A stretch of 64,000 nt of DNA from the NCBI GenBank assembly GCA_900074885.1, contig FJUW01000013.1, positions 186,001 through 250,000 on the forward strand, given 5' to 3'. Below are positions 10,386 through 20,980 of the stretch, piece after piece. Each line of letters starts with the position of its first letter. The first letter of the stretch is position 1. A program made the position numbers and the translations under genes. This DNA comes from Rhynchosporium graminicola. Lineage: Eukaryota; Ascomycota; Leotiomycetes; Helotiales; Ploettnerulaceae. Under the pieces are notes generated by a model that did no database searches, was not told the origin of the DNA, and saw nothing but the letters and a program-made list of their open reading frames with translations.

Positions 10386-12581
10386 ATGGCTGAATCAAAC
10401 GCCGCCACCATGAATTACATTCAAGGGAGGATGGCGGGAATGTCAATGGGCAATACCTTGTTCAGACACCTCGATTCCAGACTTGCCCGCGCATATTGGT
10501 ACATCATTGCTGGTATTCTGGGATTCATTGTACTGGTGAGAATACTAGACTACTATCAGACGTGGAGCAGGTCAGTTATTCTTCGATTCGCGATAGAAGC
10601 TGAGAAATGAGAGGGGCCCTGACTTACACCTTACGACAGGTTGAGAACATGTAGAACGAGGAAGTCAACCAAGTACCCAACGAGGGTCAACAACCTGCCT
10701 ATGCAAATATATGCCACTGCGACCGCGATATGTCGCGAAACAAGCTACCCGCAGGTGCGCTTTAGCAACAAATGGGTCTCATGGTTGAGTCCCCCGCCTC
10801 TCGGACGATCAATCATCCTGCTCTGCTACTGGGCGCTCATTGTATACATGATGTGCTACAAGTCCATGATCGACGGTGCGAGCTATTACGAAAGATTGGG
10901 CTTCAGAAATGCATGGGTTTCAGTACGTCATTCGAACAGCAGCTTTCCTCCCACCACAATCGACTGTCTGAAGTGTACTCTACCCTAGGGATACTCCCGA
11001 GGCATGCGAATGCGTTTGTATGTGCTAACATCCTGATCAACACAGGTGACACAGGTTCCCTTGGTCTACCTTCTAGCCACGAAATCGAGCATCATCGGTC
11101 ACATTATTGGAAGCTCACACGAAAGGCTGAATTGGCTCCATAGATGGGTATCTAGGACGCTCCTTCTAACAACGACCGTCCATGGTGGTGTCTTCATGTT
11201 CCAATGGGTCCAGGCAGATTTTGTAGCTATTGAACTGGAGATGATGCCCATGGTCAAATATGGTATAGGCGCATGGTTCGTGCTAGTCTGGACATTCCTC
11301 TCGTCACTCAGCCCACTTCGTCGAATGGCGTACGAGTTCTTCGTTGTCCAACATATCGCAGCAGCCGGAGTGTTCTTGTGGCTTCTCCACGTCCATGTCC
11401 CACCATATGCTCAATACAATGTATGGCTTAGCGTAGCAGCGATATCATCTGATTGGATAGCACGAGGACTCTTGATGATATGGAAGAATCTTAGACTCCA
11501 GACCACGAAAGCATGCAACGGAACTCAGCGGATCGGTCACAAAGTCGAGGTGGAAGCGATATCTCACGACCTGACGATCGTTACCATCAAAGACGTCCAT
11601 CTCACCTGGAGGCCTGGCCAGCATATATACCTCTGGCTGCCATACCTTGGACCAATCGAAACACACCCTTTCACAATTGCCAGTCCTTACACCACGAAGG
11701 CAGAATGTCACTGCAATGATATACAGCTTGCGATCCGAGCACATTCCGGATTCTCGAGACGTATCCACAACTATGCGAAGAAGAGTCAAGGTTTCGCGAA
11801 CTCCTCGCTGACTGGAATCATTATGGGACCTTACGGGGCTCCCCTAAGATGGGAAGCCTTCGAGACTATGATCCTCATCTCGGCATCGACAGGAGCTTCA
11901 TATACACTTCCCGTCCTCGAAAGTCTCCTCGTATCTCCGAAGACGATATGTACGCAACGAGTATCCTTCCTGTTAGTCGTCAGAGACCGGCACCACAGTC
12001 AGTATTACGAAAATCGTTTGTCCAAAGCACTCGCCCAGGCAGAAGCACGGGGTATAGATCTCGACGTCCACATAGCCATGACCGGCTCTCCATACGCAGT
12101 CGAGAGCGAGAGCGACAAGAGCGCAATTATTCACGAAACTACACTAGACCAGAAGCGCCAATCGATCGATGACGAACTCGAAGAGATTAGCGAAAAGACA
12201 AACGGAGCCTACAGGCTCGTCAAAACCGACTCCTTCACCGAATCAAGCTTCTCCAACCCATCTTCCTCACAGCCCGCCACGAAGGAAAGTAAATCCTGCT
12301 GTAGTTGCAGCGAAGATTCTGGGCCCTGTTGCTGCGCGGGTCCTAGTAACACGGTACCGGTCAAGAAGATCGTGTATTCGTTTACACGACCGAGTCTTGC
12401 GGATTTCATACGTAGACCGGTTGAGATTACTGGAGGAGAGACTTCGGTTGCTGTCTGTGGTGGGAAGGAGTTGGTGGCTGCTACGCGGAATTCTGTGGCC
12501 AGGCTGTCGGATGAAAGGGCGGTGCATAAAGGGACAGGTGCTCAGGGTATACATCTTCACGTGGAAGAATATTCTTTTTGA
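10386..12581 (+). CDS. Ferric/cupric reductase transmembrane component (FRE family)
   Basis: Three exons: 10386-10570, 10640-10922, 11046-12581, giving 667 residues. The first in-frame ATG is 10386. The ATG at 10410 lies in a textbook GCCGCCACC context and could be the real start. The membrane part holds paired heme-ligand candidates (SHERLNWLHRW, and VQHIAAAGVFLWLLHVH with His 13 residues apart). The FAD site is HPFTIAS and the NADPH-binding region is MILISASTGASYTLPVLESLL with a later AVCGGKEL. It ends HVEEYSF, as many family members do. It reduces extracellular Fe(III) or Cu(II) using cytosolic NADPH. A polar insertion in the NADPH domain carries a dense cysteine cluster (CCSCSEDSGPCCC), which is unusual. 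It is divergent from the BIM1-like gene. Confidence 0.92.
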
Positions 12582-12790
12582 CACAATACAATCCGAGTGA
12601 AAAGCAGCCTGATTTTCAGTCCAGTGAGAAACTGTGTCGTATGTAAAAGTATGTGATCCCTCGTTGTGTATGTCACAGGGCTTTGTATGAAGTAAACTTC
12701 AAGTTGTACAGCTGTTCATGTGCTTGGTAGACTCCACATATCATAGCCCAGACGCCTAAAACCCGGGACCCCCCTACTCAGTCTATAATA

Positions 12791-14487
12791 CTATAACTCC
12801 TGATGCTCGATTCCCGACGGGTCAGCATCTCCTGTACTTGATTCGTACCAATCGTTGGTCGTCCACTGTACGACGAGCTTCTTTGCGTCTTCTGATAGAG
12901 CGTAATAGCCAGGATTGTCTTTAGGAAAGAACATGGCTGTTTTTTATTAGCTCGCTATTAATCGGAGGAGCTGAAGATTTTCGTCTTTTGATAGATATGG
13001 TAGTCAGGAGCATCAGGAGGACAATGAAAGGAACTTACTCATATGCGCCCCTGTCTCATCACTAGCAGCATCATTAATAGCCTCCGACCAATACTCTCTT
13101 CCACCAGTACTCTTATCCCTCCCTCCAGGCAGATTACAAAATGTCCTCTGGTTTCCTATTACACTCCCGACGATCGTCACACCATCACCCTTATCCAGCG
13201 CTTTCTTGCCTAGTCGCGTATACAGATTCGCCCATCCAACACCCAACTCCTTATTCAGCGTCACCAGACTCGATACCCGTTTTCGCAATTCCTCTCCTTT
13301 CACCAAACATCCCACAAATTCAAGATGTGAACCTACCCACGACCAGCCCGCCGTAATCTGCTCGCGCTTCATATAAGCCGCAGCAGCACCTCCTGCTACA
13401 GCGGCGCCTGCGCCGGCTAAAGCAGCTAATTTCCCCCATCTCTGCCAGGCAGGTACTTCTGTGCCTGGACTGGGTGATGGAAGAGCTGCCACGGGTTCTT
13501 TCTTGACTTTCCCTTTTCCGTCTACCTCGCCTGCGGCTTTACTTCCTCCCCATATGGCCCCCGTTAGACCTGAAAGTTGAGTGATTGCCGAAGAGGCAGT
13601 ATTATAATGGCCTTCTGCGCCGTGGGCTACCACGCCAGGAGAAATGCCTAGGTAAGGTGTGTCGAAAGCGAGGACGCCGGATATGTAAGGGAACATTAGG
13701 GAGTTGATCTGGGGATCTGAATTTGAGGGCGTCTTTGAGGATGAGGATGGTCGAGAGGAGATTGTTAGGTCGGATGTTATGGCAAGAAGGGTATCTGCTG
13801 CTACGATCCCTCCCATAGAGTGACCTATTAGGATTGTGTGGACGGAGGGCTCGATTGTGGGAGACGGTGTTGAGGAGGAGACTTCGATGTCTATAACTTT
13901 CTCGAGGAGCCTGAGAGTAGGTGTTAGTGCTGTATGCATATCAAGGGGTTGGATGTATAAGTCTATCTCTAACGGCTCAAATGTCGTCTGGTGACCTGAA
14001 CCTCCAAGCTGTATGAACTCTCGGAGTAGGAATTGAGCAGCGAGTCTTCGACATGATGCCCAACCCTCATGCTTGGTCTCTACACATCTTTCCCAGATTG
14101 CACCTACCAATCTTTAAACCTGCCGACGCATTCTGCCAGATCTCCCCTCGTCTCGAACTTTGGATACACGATGGCGCGGACATCGACTTTAGGAAGAGCA
14201 TGGCTAACCTGTTTGATGGAGGAGTCAGTAATGGCTATACCAGGAGCGTTTAAGGAAATGGATAAGACATGTCTCTAAAGCCATTGTGAGACATGGAGAA
14301 TAGTAAAGTATGGGCTCCCCCATTAACCTACTAGAGCTCGTAGATGTTCCGGGAAGCCTCCAAAGGTGTCGTCTCCTCCCTAGGTCTTGAGTTAGTTGTG
14401 GTCTTACCAATTGAGTCTATGGATACGAGAAAGTGCGATGAGTACCTTGAAGCCATGAATGAAACACAAAACAAGGGTCTTCTTCAT
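12791..14487 (-). CDS. Alpha/beta-hydrolase with GHSMGG nucleophile motif, function unknown
   Basis: Five exons on the minus strand: 14446-14487, 14332-14379, 14108-14208, 13039-13910, 12791-12936, giving 402 residues. The N-terminus (MKKTLVLCFIHGFKGGDDTF) carries the HGFKG oxyanion-type loop. YPKFETRGDL follows, then GHSMGG with the nucleophile serine, and then FDTPYLG. A short hydrophobic Ala/Gly segment (LAALAGAGAAVAGGAAAAYM) in the middle may contact or span a membrane. The C-terminus has HMTMFFPKDNPGYY and ends in a Trp/Tyr-rich tail. The family is a conserved fungal serine hydrolase group related to DUF676-type lipases, and I know of no proven substrate. Because the first two exons are 42 and 48 nt, simple ORF calling starts the protein wrongly inside intron 3. 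Confidence 0.82.
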
Positions 14488-15029
14488 CGTGGAGAAATCA
14501 TGGTGATGATCTAAAGATACACCTATCGAGGAGGATAAGGATAAGCATATACCACAAGGCTGAAGTGGGGTTCCGCTTTCCGCCCTCCCATCCACTCATA
14601 CTATGCCAAGCTTTGCGGGGTGGGGCGGCACGTTCCTCCTCTTTCGGGAAGGAATCGAACGCTACTTCATCCCCAAGCTCTTTCCTCGTATTATGAGCCA
14701 ATCAATGAATTGGACAAATAGAGCATTTACCAATCAATCATCTTCCAAGTGAGAGAGTCTGAAAGATATTCACGTGTTACTGACTGCCTTGCTGGCCACT
14801 ATACTCCTTCCTTCACGTGCATTTTGGTTACCACCTTTCTCTTATTCTTATGGAAGGAAGCCAGTAAATCCATTACAGCTATTTCATAACTCTAATCCTC
14901 CCTCCGTTCCAATCCCTAGCACTCTCGTTCTTCGCCTTGTGTCTTTGGACTCTAGTTGAGCCAACAGAGCTCTTCTTGACCTTCGTCTGCCTCACTGTTC
15001 CAAGCGCGTCTCATTCATTCCCGCCAGCC
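14488..15029. other. Divergent promoter region between the hydrolase and the DUF7730 gene
   Basis: About 540 bp between two start codons on opposite strands. Pyrimidine-rich stretches lie just before 15030. No further gene is supported. Confidence 0.45.
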
Positions 15030-16070
15030 ATGTCCGTTCGACTTGTTCAAAAAGAGCCGCATCCTACTGGACTTACAGGTCGGACTGTGTTCGGCGCGCT
15101 CAATTTCTTGACTGGCCGTAGTCGTCCTCTACCAGATGCTCCAAAAGTACCCAGTAGTCGACGATGGCAGTCCATGGGACTACCAGCAAATCGCCAAGCA
15201 AGAAGCAACTATCAGCCACCACCTATCACAACTTCACTCCCGAAACGGACTCGTGCTATCAGTCCTTCTCGTCATGGGAAGGAAAATTTACCTCATCCTT
15301 TGTATGACCAAGAAGAGTCCCCACTCTTCGACCTTCCACCGGAAGTGCTAGATATGATAATTGAGTATACTATTGGTAACCAACATCTGCATATCCTGAG
15401 ACGTCCTGGCGGAAAACTTGGCTATAAAGAATGTGCCCAGGCCGGGTCCAGTGATCGGGGAACATGTTGGGAACGGTGTCGAGGGTCCAAGCTGGATACT
15501 GGACGATATAACCGATCAGGTGAGGAACGGGAGGATTTAATGGTACTTCTACAGACGTGTCGGAAGTTGTAGGTCAACCCAGTCCTTACCCGCCATGGAA
15601 GCGACAACTGACGCGGCATCAGCTATGTTTCTGCGGTTCGTTTTCTATATGAATCTACCACCTTCGACTTCGATAGCATGGAAAGTTTCATCACGTTCTC
15701 GACCTCAGTACTTCCCCATCGTTTCGACAGTATTCGGCATCTCTCCTTTGACTTCCGTTTCGCTACCTCTCGCTTTCACTTCGAAGGCACGCCCCAAATC
15801 GACTGGCCTCGCTGGGAGCGTATGTGGAGAGTAGTAGGCAGCATCAAATCTTTGCAAACGCTGCGAGCCAGAATAGCTTGGCACAAGGAAGATCCGGGTG
15901 TAGTGACTGAGAGAAGATGGTTGGACGAGCTGATTCAGGTCACTGGTTTAAAAGTATTTGAGCTGGAGTTACCGGGCTTGCTGGAGGCGGAGAAAAAGGT
16001 TGACGAAGGCTTTAGAAGAGCCCATGGGGAGTGGGAGTTTGTTGTTACGAGGAGACAAAGTATGATTTGA
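15030..16070 (+). CDS. DUF7730-type protein (F-box-like N-terminal helix)
   Basis: Two exons, 15030-15568 and 15623-16070, giving 328 residues. The N-terminal 95 residues are polar and probably disordered. FDLPPEVLDMIIEYTIG at about residues 99-115 is an F-box-like helix typical of the DUF7730 family. LLQTCRKFYVSAVRFLYEST, formed across the intron, matches the conserved block in which small hydrophobic and Tyr residues precede DFDSMESF. The C-terminal half is globular. Members are abundant in filamentous ascomycetes and have no known biochemical role; substrate-adaptor function would be speculation. The ATG at 15030 has a good context. Confidence 0.75.
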
Positions 16071-16782
16071 AGATAGGTTGAGGTGCCTATTAAGACTATG
16101 GTCCAAAGAATAAGTCTGCTCGTGCAAAACAGCCTCTTACCGACAGTGGTCCCAGCTATCAAGGCCAAACATCCAAAGGAAATTGCAAATGTCCGTTCTT
16201 TCATGTGCGTCCATGTTCTCAAGTTGTGCACTAATCGCCCTCCTAAGAAGGTCAAGACTACCTTTCAACAAGGATAAGCAAGTGCACTTGTTTTTTGAAG
16301 ATTCAAAAGCCCAAGCAGGCGCATATCATCTAAGGGTTTTTTTAAAGGTATGATTTCTGGTCATTATACATTTTCAAAAGCTGATCCATCAAAGTCGAAG
16401 CTCGTGACTGGGACGCCTTTGTTTCCTATTGTCCTCCTAAACCGGGTCAAAAATCCTCCAAGATGTATCCAGAAAAGCAAAGCCCAATACTTGTTCCAAT
16501 TTAAATCTGTAAGAATGTTAGCTTTGGATATCTAAGGTGTTTGGTAGAGGACCTACCTAAGGATATCTTGCAGTATGTTTGTGATCCAAGAAGAGCAGTG
16601 AAACCATTTCCCCAAATCAATCAACTACCTCGAGCTCATGGAAGAGACGACAGCCGATCAGCTCTCTGGTAACCTGATGAGCCTTTAAATCACAGCCTGA
16701 AACACAAGTCAGTCGCACATCTACAAAATAAAAGATGACTGAACTCCAAAATGAGGAATAATAAGAAATCACCATTTCACAT
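16071..16782. other. Intergenic stretch between convergent genes
   Basis: It lies between the 3' ends of the DUF7730 gene and the minus-strand zinc-finger-like gene. Only small open frames that resemble nothing. Confidence 0.45.
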
Positions 16783-17499
16783 TCAAACACCCCTCCATTT
16801 TCTTTCAGTCATCGCATAGTCTGCCTCCGTCGCATCCACAACTTTGCATCCGCAGATATCAACCGCCTCGTCCAGATAAACTAGATCTCTGACCTCTGCG
16901 TGGAGTGGTGTCTGCTGGATGTGATCCAGTGCACCGGCGGCGGAGAGGAACGCCTTGTGGCAAGGGAGACATTCGAGAATGTAGTAGGCTTTGCTACCGG
17001 GTGGGAATTCGACTAGGCCAGCAGATGGTTGGAGGTCTTCCATGCGAAGGGGGATGGGGCGAGGTGGTGGGTGTCGTAGGTGTGGTGGTGGCTTGTTATG
17101 AGGTTGGTTAATGAAGCCGTAGTCGGCTGGGAGGTCGTAGCCACCTGCTGATGGCTCGGGGTAGGAAAAGCTCTCGACAGCACGGGTCTCCTCCGCCTCA
17201 CTACCGGTGTGCATTTGTATTGGAGGAGAGCTTTCGCTGGATTCTAAGTCATCCTGGGAGTGCTGGATTGGACCCAGGATTCCTCCGCCTGGGATTGCAG
17301 TCTCTCCTTGGACGAGAGAAATTCTGGCGGGGCCGATAGGTCGGGCTTGGGCGCTTGCTTGGTATGAAATCGCTGAAGGTTTCCGAGTGGTTGGAACGCT
17401 ACCTCTGGTACTTGTAACGGCAGCGGCAGCAGCAGCAAGGGAGCCATATGGCGAGTTGTACGGAAGCATGTTGTGCGAGAGTGGATAGGGCTTTGTCAT
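16783..17499 (-). CDS. Hypothetical protein with a C2H2-like C-terminal finger
   Basis: The first in-frame ATG is at 17499, giving 238 residues. The same frame is open upstream to about 17646 without an ATG, so a 5' exon or a longer form is possible. The N-terminal two thirds are low complexity, rich in Ser, Pro and Ala (including a run of six alanines) and a Pro/His tract. Near the C-terminus, YYILECLPCHKAFLSAAGALDHI continues to a downstream histidine (CxxC...H...H), which looks like a single C2H2 zinc finger. VDICGCKVVD follows close to the end. A DNA- or protein-binding role is only inferred. A second frame on the same strand is also open over 17244-17690, so the true frame needs protein homology to settle. 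Confidence 0.5.
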   Translation of the reverse strand: MTKPYPLSHNMLPYNSPYGSLAAAAAAVTSTRGSVPTTRKPSAISYQASAQARPIGPARISLVQGETAIPGGGILGPIQHSQDDLESSESSPPIQMHTGSEAEETRAVESFSYPEPSAGGYDLPADYGFINQPHNKPPPHLRHPPPRPIPLRMEDLQPSAGLVEFPPGSKAYYILECLPCHKAFLSAAGALDHIQQTPLHAEVRDLVYLDEAVDICGCKVVDATEADYAMTERKWRGV

Positions 17500-17646
17500 G
17501 AGTGAAGAAGTGTTGTATGTTAGATGTCGAGGCTGCAAGTTGGACACAGACTTCGAAGATATCGCTGAACGTGAATTCGAGGGAAAATTTCGAAGCGGAT
17601 CTCGAGAATCTATATCGAAATTATCATACAGAAAAGAAAAAGACAA

Positions 17647-19040
17647 AGGGTTTTTATACCTTTAAATCTACCGAGTCATGATGGTTCTAGCGCGTGTGCG
17701 GCCGCGGGTCTTGTCGTGCAACTCGACTTTCTCGCCTGTTCCATCTTTGCGATAATAAATTGAATGAATCTGTGCAAGCGGATTTGACACTGTGTGTCGC
17801 AGAATGGGCGGCGACGAGTAGAACTAATTGCCTTTGTTTACGAAACGGCTTGGCGTTGACCTCGCTTAGCGAGATTTCTGCTAGCGCGATGTCTTGACTT
17901 GGTGGTTTTCGGGGTCGGGTTAAATATATAGAGGTTGACAATGGATTTAAAATTCCAGTTGTACATCGATTGACTCATCGGGGTGGCTCTTCTGGATCTA
18001 TGTTAATAGGGCACCAACTCCTCTTACAGCTTGAGCCAGTGACAAAACATCCTCCAATCCTTCTCGCGGTAATTGAATTTATGGTGATAAGATTGATCCA
18101 AAGAGTCCTAGGAAGATATACAAATTTCTATCGACTCGCCGAGTCTCGTATGATTGTGCTATCCTTGAGTATGCAGCCTAGTGTGTTAGATTCTAAGATT
18201 TGTCTGATGTCATCTCGTTTGCTATGAACTGATCTAAAAACTTGATGCATGTGGCCTTTTTGAGAAGCTTGCGTGGTGGTAAATAGGTCAGAGATTATGG
18301 TTACTTTGTCTCTGCGCAAATTTCTAACATTAAAGCCTAGTACGCGATCCCCTCAATATGCTTTCGGAAACTTTGTCACTAGCTCTGAAGATGACACCAG
18401 CCAGCAGGAGAGGAATTTCATACAGAATGTGACAAATGGGGCCCTGGCCGGGTCTAGATAAAACGATAGAGATTTTCAGATTTGATGTAAGATGCATATT
18501 GAGAACATAGATCGTGCTTTGCCTCTCCCAAATCCTGAAGGTCCGCTAACGCAACTTCCATCTTGATGATGTCGTACATTTTCTGCTGGGTGACCTAGAT
18601 TCGTGTAAGGATCCGAGGGTGGAAAAGTTTAGCTCCAGCGAATTAATGTAGGGAATTCATGTCATACCACCTGGTGTAGTCGTGAAATACTCATGTGACT
18701 ATCGAAGTAATTTGCGAAGTTCACATTATGCCACTTAGTAGGTCAGTAAATACTTGTAGGAGACTGGAACTTGATTTCAGAACAATATCTTAGAGTCATT
18801 TCGTATCGCAGCTTCAGTCTTGGTTATTTTTGCCTCCATAGTAGCCCCAGTAAGGGTCTTGCTTCGCCGGCACAAAGTCAGACCCGTCTCGATCGTGGTT
18901 ACCTTTTGAATCGACGTGCTTCCCATATCCTCGAGGTTCCTAGATACATATGTCATTAAAGTTGTGCCTCTGTCGAAGCGCAACCAAATCAAAACTCACA
19001 TTAACATAACTTTATAACCACCCTCGACTTGATTTCAGCA
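17647..19040. other. AT-rich stretch without a supported gene
   Basis: Only scattered short frames (under 90 codons). I see no RNA gene, inverted repeat or family match. Confidence 0.45.
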
Positions 19041-19045
19041 TCATC

Positions 19046-20512
19046 ATGGGCCCCTGCGAGGATATTTATAATCGGCAAGGTCAACCTGCCTTCGAGTTCT
19101 AACCAGATTACACTTGGACAGCTAGTGATAAACTACTATACCCCACTCTTTCAAAGCTCATGCGCCACCCTCTCAGAAGCAATCCTGCCAATAATCAATC
19201 AGGGTTTGACAATAGAGGTTCCCAAGAACTCAAAACTCAAGTTGTCGAACCTCGAGCTGTCTCAAAATTTCACCCAGACCCCTGTTGGATCGCCGAGAAC
19301 GAAGCAATATTTTTCTCGTCTAACAAGCCAGAAATTGCCGCCAGCATTTTTCGAAAGTATCAGCCTGGGCTTGATGATGAAGGTCCGTTAGCAAACGATT
19401 CACGTTCACTCGGACCTTCACAGCCTCAAGACCAAAGCATTGACAGCGATTCAAATGTGGTCCATATCGACGGCCATCGCACATCAGGAGAATTGTGTCC
19501 TTTGGCCATTCCTTCTGCTAGCTATTTGGAAACGGGTTACGATAGCATTCCTGCTCCAGCGGAACGTCCACCATTCCAAACCCTTGATTCTAGCAGGCCC
19601 ACAAGCGAAACATAAGACGCAACATTCTCACAGGCCACAAGTGAAAGAAAGCTTGGGAATGTCGAGAAGTTCGAGCACAGCTTTTCATATTGAGGAGAGT
19701 AAGAGTGATGTTGTGACATCAGGTCACGACTTTGGGCTTGGGATCAGTGATGGGCATAATGCCACATCCATCTCTGGAGGAATTTTGGGCCCAGATTTAA
19801 CATACAGTGGGCGACCCTCGATTGGAATGGTCAAAGTGATACTAAGATATCAAGTTATGACTTTGCATTTCGTATCAGCGAAATGAATAATGCCGCTCAC
19901 ATGACTGAAGAAAGTTTGGGACCGAGTAGTAACATGCAGTCGGCCGCCCTCGATCGTCCACGCAGGAGAAACCCCGTTGCAACGTTCAAAGGCAGAATTC
20001 AAAAACCACGTTCCCGTCATTCCGCTCGAACAAGTCTCGACACACGAAGTCCTGGCTCAACCTTTAACGAATAACACTCCACCAAGTGTACCATCCGCTT
20101 CTAATTCAACAGTCGTTCGCCACAAGCATCGTTTCCAACCACAACATCCTCAGTCGCGGGTCCTAGCACGCGCAAATTCTTCGGCTAACAAAAGCATACA
20201 CAGCCTTTGTGAATAGATTTCCCGGTCGAGAGGGTAACAAATCCATCGGCTTGAATCAACTGACGCGTAAAGATTTCATCGTAAAAGGGGAACGGGCATA
20301 CTATGCACTTATGTGTCCCGTACCATGGTGCAGTCATAAGAGTTTCCGGGGCGTCCTTGGCTTACGACTTCACATTCTAGGAAGCGCGCAGATGAAGAGC
20401 GAGCAGATGAAGAGCACCAGATTATAGGAATTAGTGATATGAGCGATGCCGAGATGATCGCCCTCTTTGGACACCCTCTCGTGGATGCTTCAGGTCAGCT
20501 TGTCAGCTACTA
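19046..20512 (+). pseudogene. Degenerate gene with several frame changes, possible C2H2-like segment
   Basis: Protein-like sequence continues through about 1.45 kb, but the frame changes repeatedly: near 19615 (after a stop), 19825, 20000, 20210 and 20385. Its pieces include a polar region with PDPCWIAENEAIFFSSN, a Ser/Gly-rich middle, and a more globular end with RKDFIVKGERAYYALMCPVP followed by a C..C..H-like pattern. The tail MSDAEMIALFGHPLVDASGQ ends at a stop near 20512. I found no GT-AG introns that would repair all the frame changes, so I read it as a decayed gene. The family is not recognised. An ATG at about 19046 with an intron ending near 19180 is a possible 5' end. Confidence 0.4.
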
Positions 20513-20744
20513 ATCGTTGAAGAAATGGCGAACCCGACTGGACATCTGCGCAGGGAGGGTTAGCAATTTGACGGGGAGGAAACCCAAGCATGGACCACTT
20601 GAGAGCTTGTTCAAACTCACAGAAACTACCTTCAGGACGCCAATAATGTGGTCGTTCAAAGTCATAAAAATCGTTCTATGACTCTACGCTACAGCTTTTG
20701 AAAGCCATTTAAACTTTCTGGAACTTCGTGCCACTGATCGTTTG

Positions 20745-20909
20745 GAAGTCACCGAAACATTTCAGGACTTTGGATTTCGCTTTACCGGTCAACCTCGTCC
20801 TGTGTCAGCCAACGCCAGCAAATGTCATTTGAAAGTCACCAAAGCATCACAGAACTTCGGACTTCGTTTTAACAGTCAAGCTCGTATTGTATCAGCCAAC
20901 GCCAGCAAT
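20745..20909 (+). repeat. Two in-frame copies of an 87 bp (29-residue) repeat
   Basis: Copy one starts at 20745 (GAAGTCACC) and copy two at 20832 (AAAGTCACC). They are 87 bp apart and similar over about 77 bp, ending in an identical GTCAGCCAACGCCAGCAA-type segment. 87 is a multiple of three and one frame stays open through both copies: VTETFQDFGFRFTGQ in the first, VTKASQNFGLRFNSQ in the second, each followed by VSANAS. The pair is probably the tail of a decayed repeat-containing gene. Confidence 0.6.
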
Positions 20910-20980
20910 TAGACGTTCTACCGCTTCTCTCTCTTTTAATCTCTGGCTTATCTCTCCTCTCTATTACTCCTATTGCGCTT

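Noticed and set aside
13013..14110. A single 365-codon minus-strand frame as the whole hydrolase
   Set aside because: Its first 65 or so codons lie in an intron. The HGFKG start and YPKFETRGDL block are in upstream exons, and the C-terminus continues in another exon to 12791.
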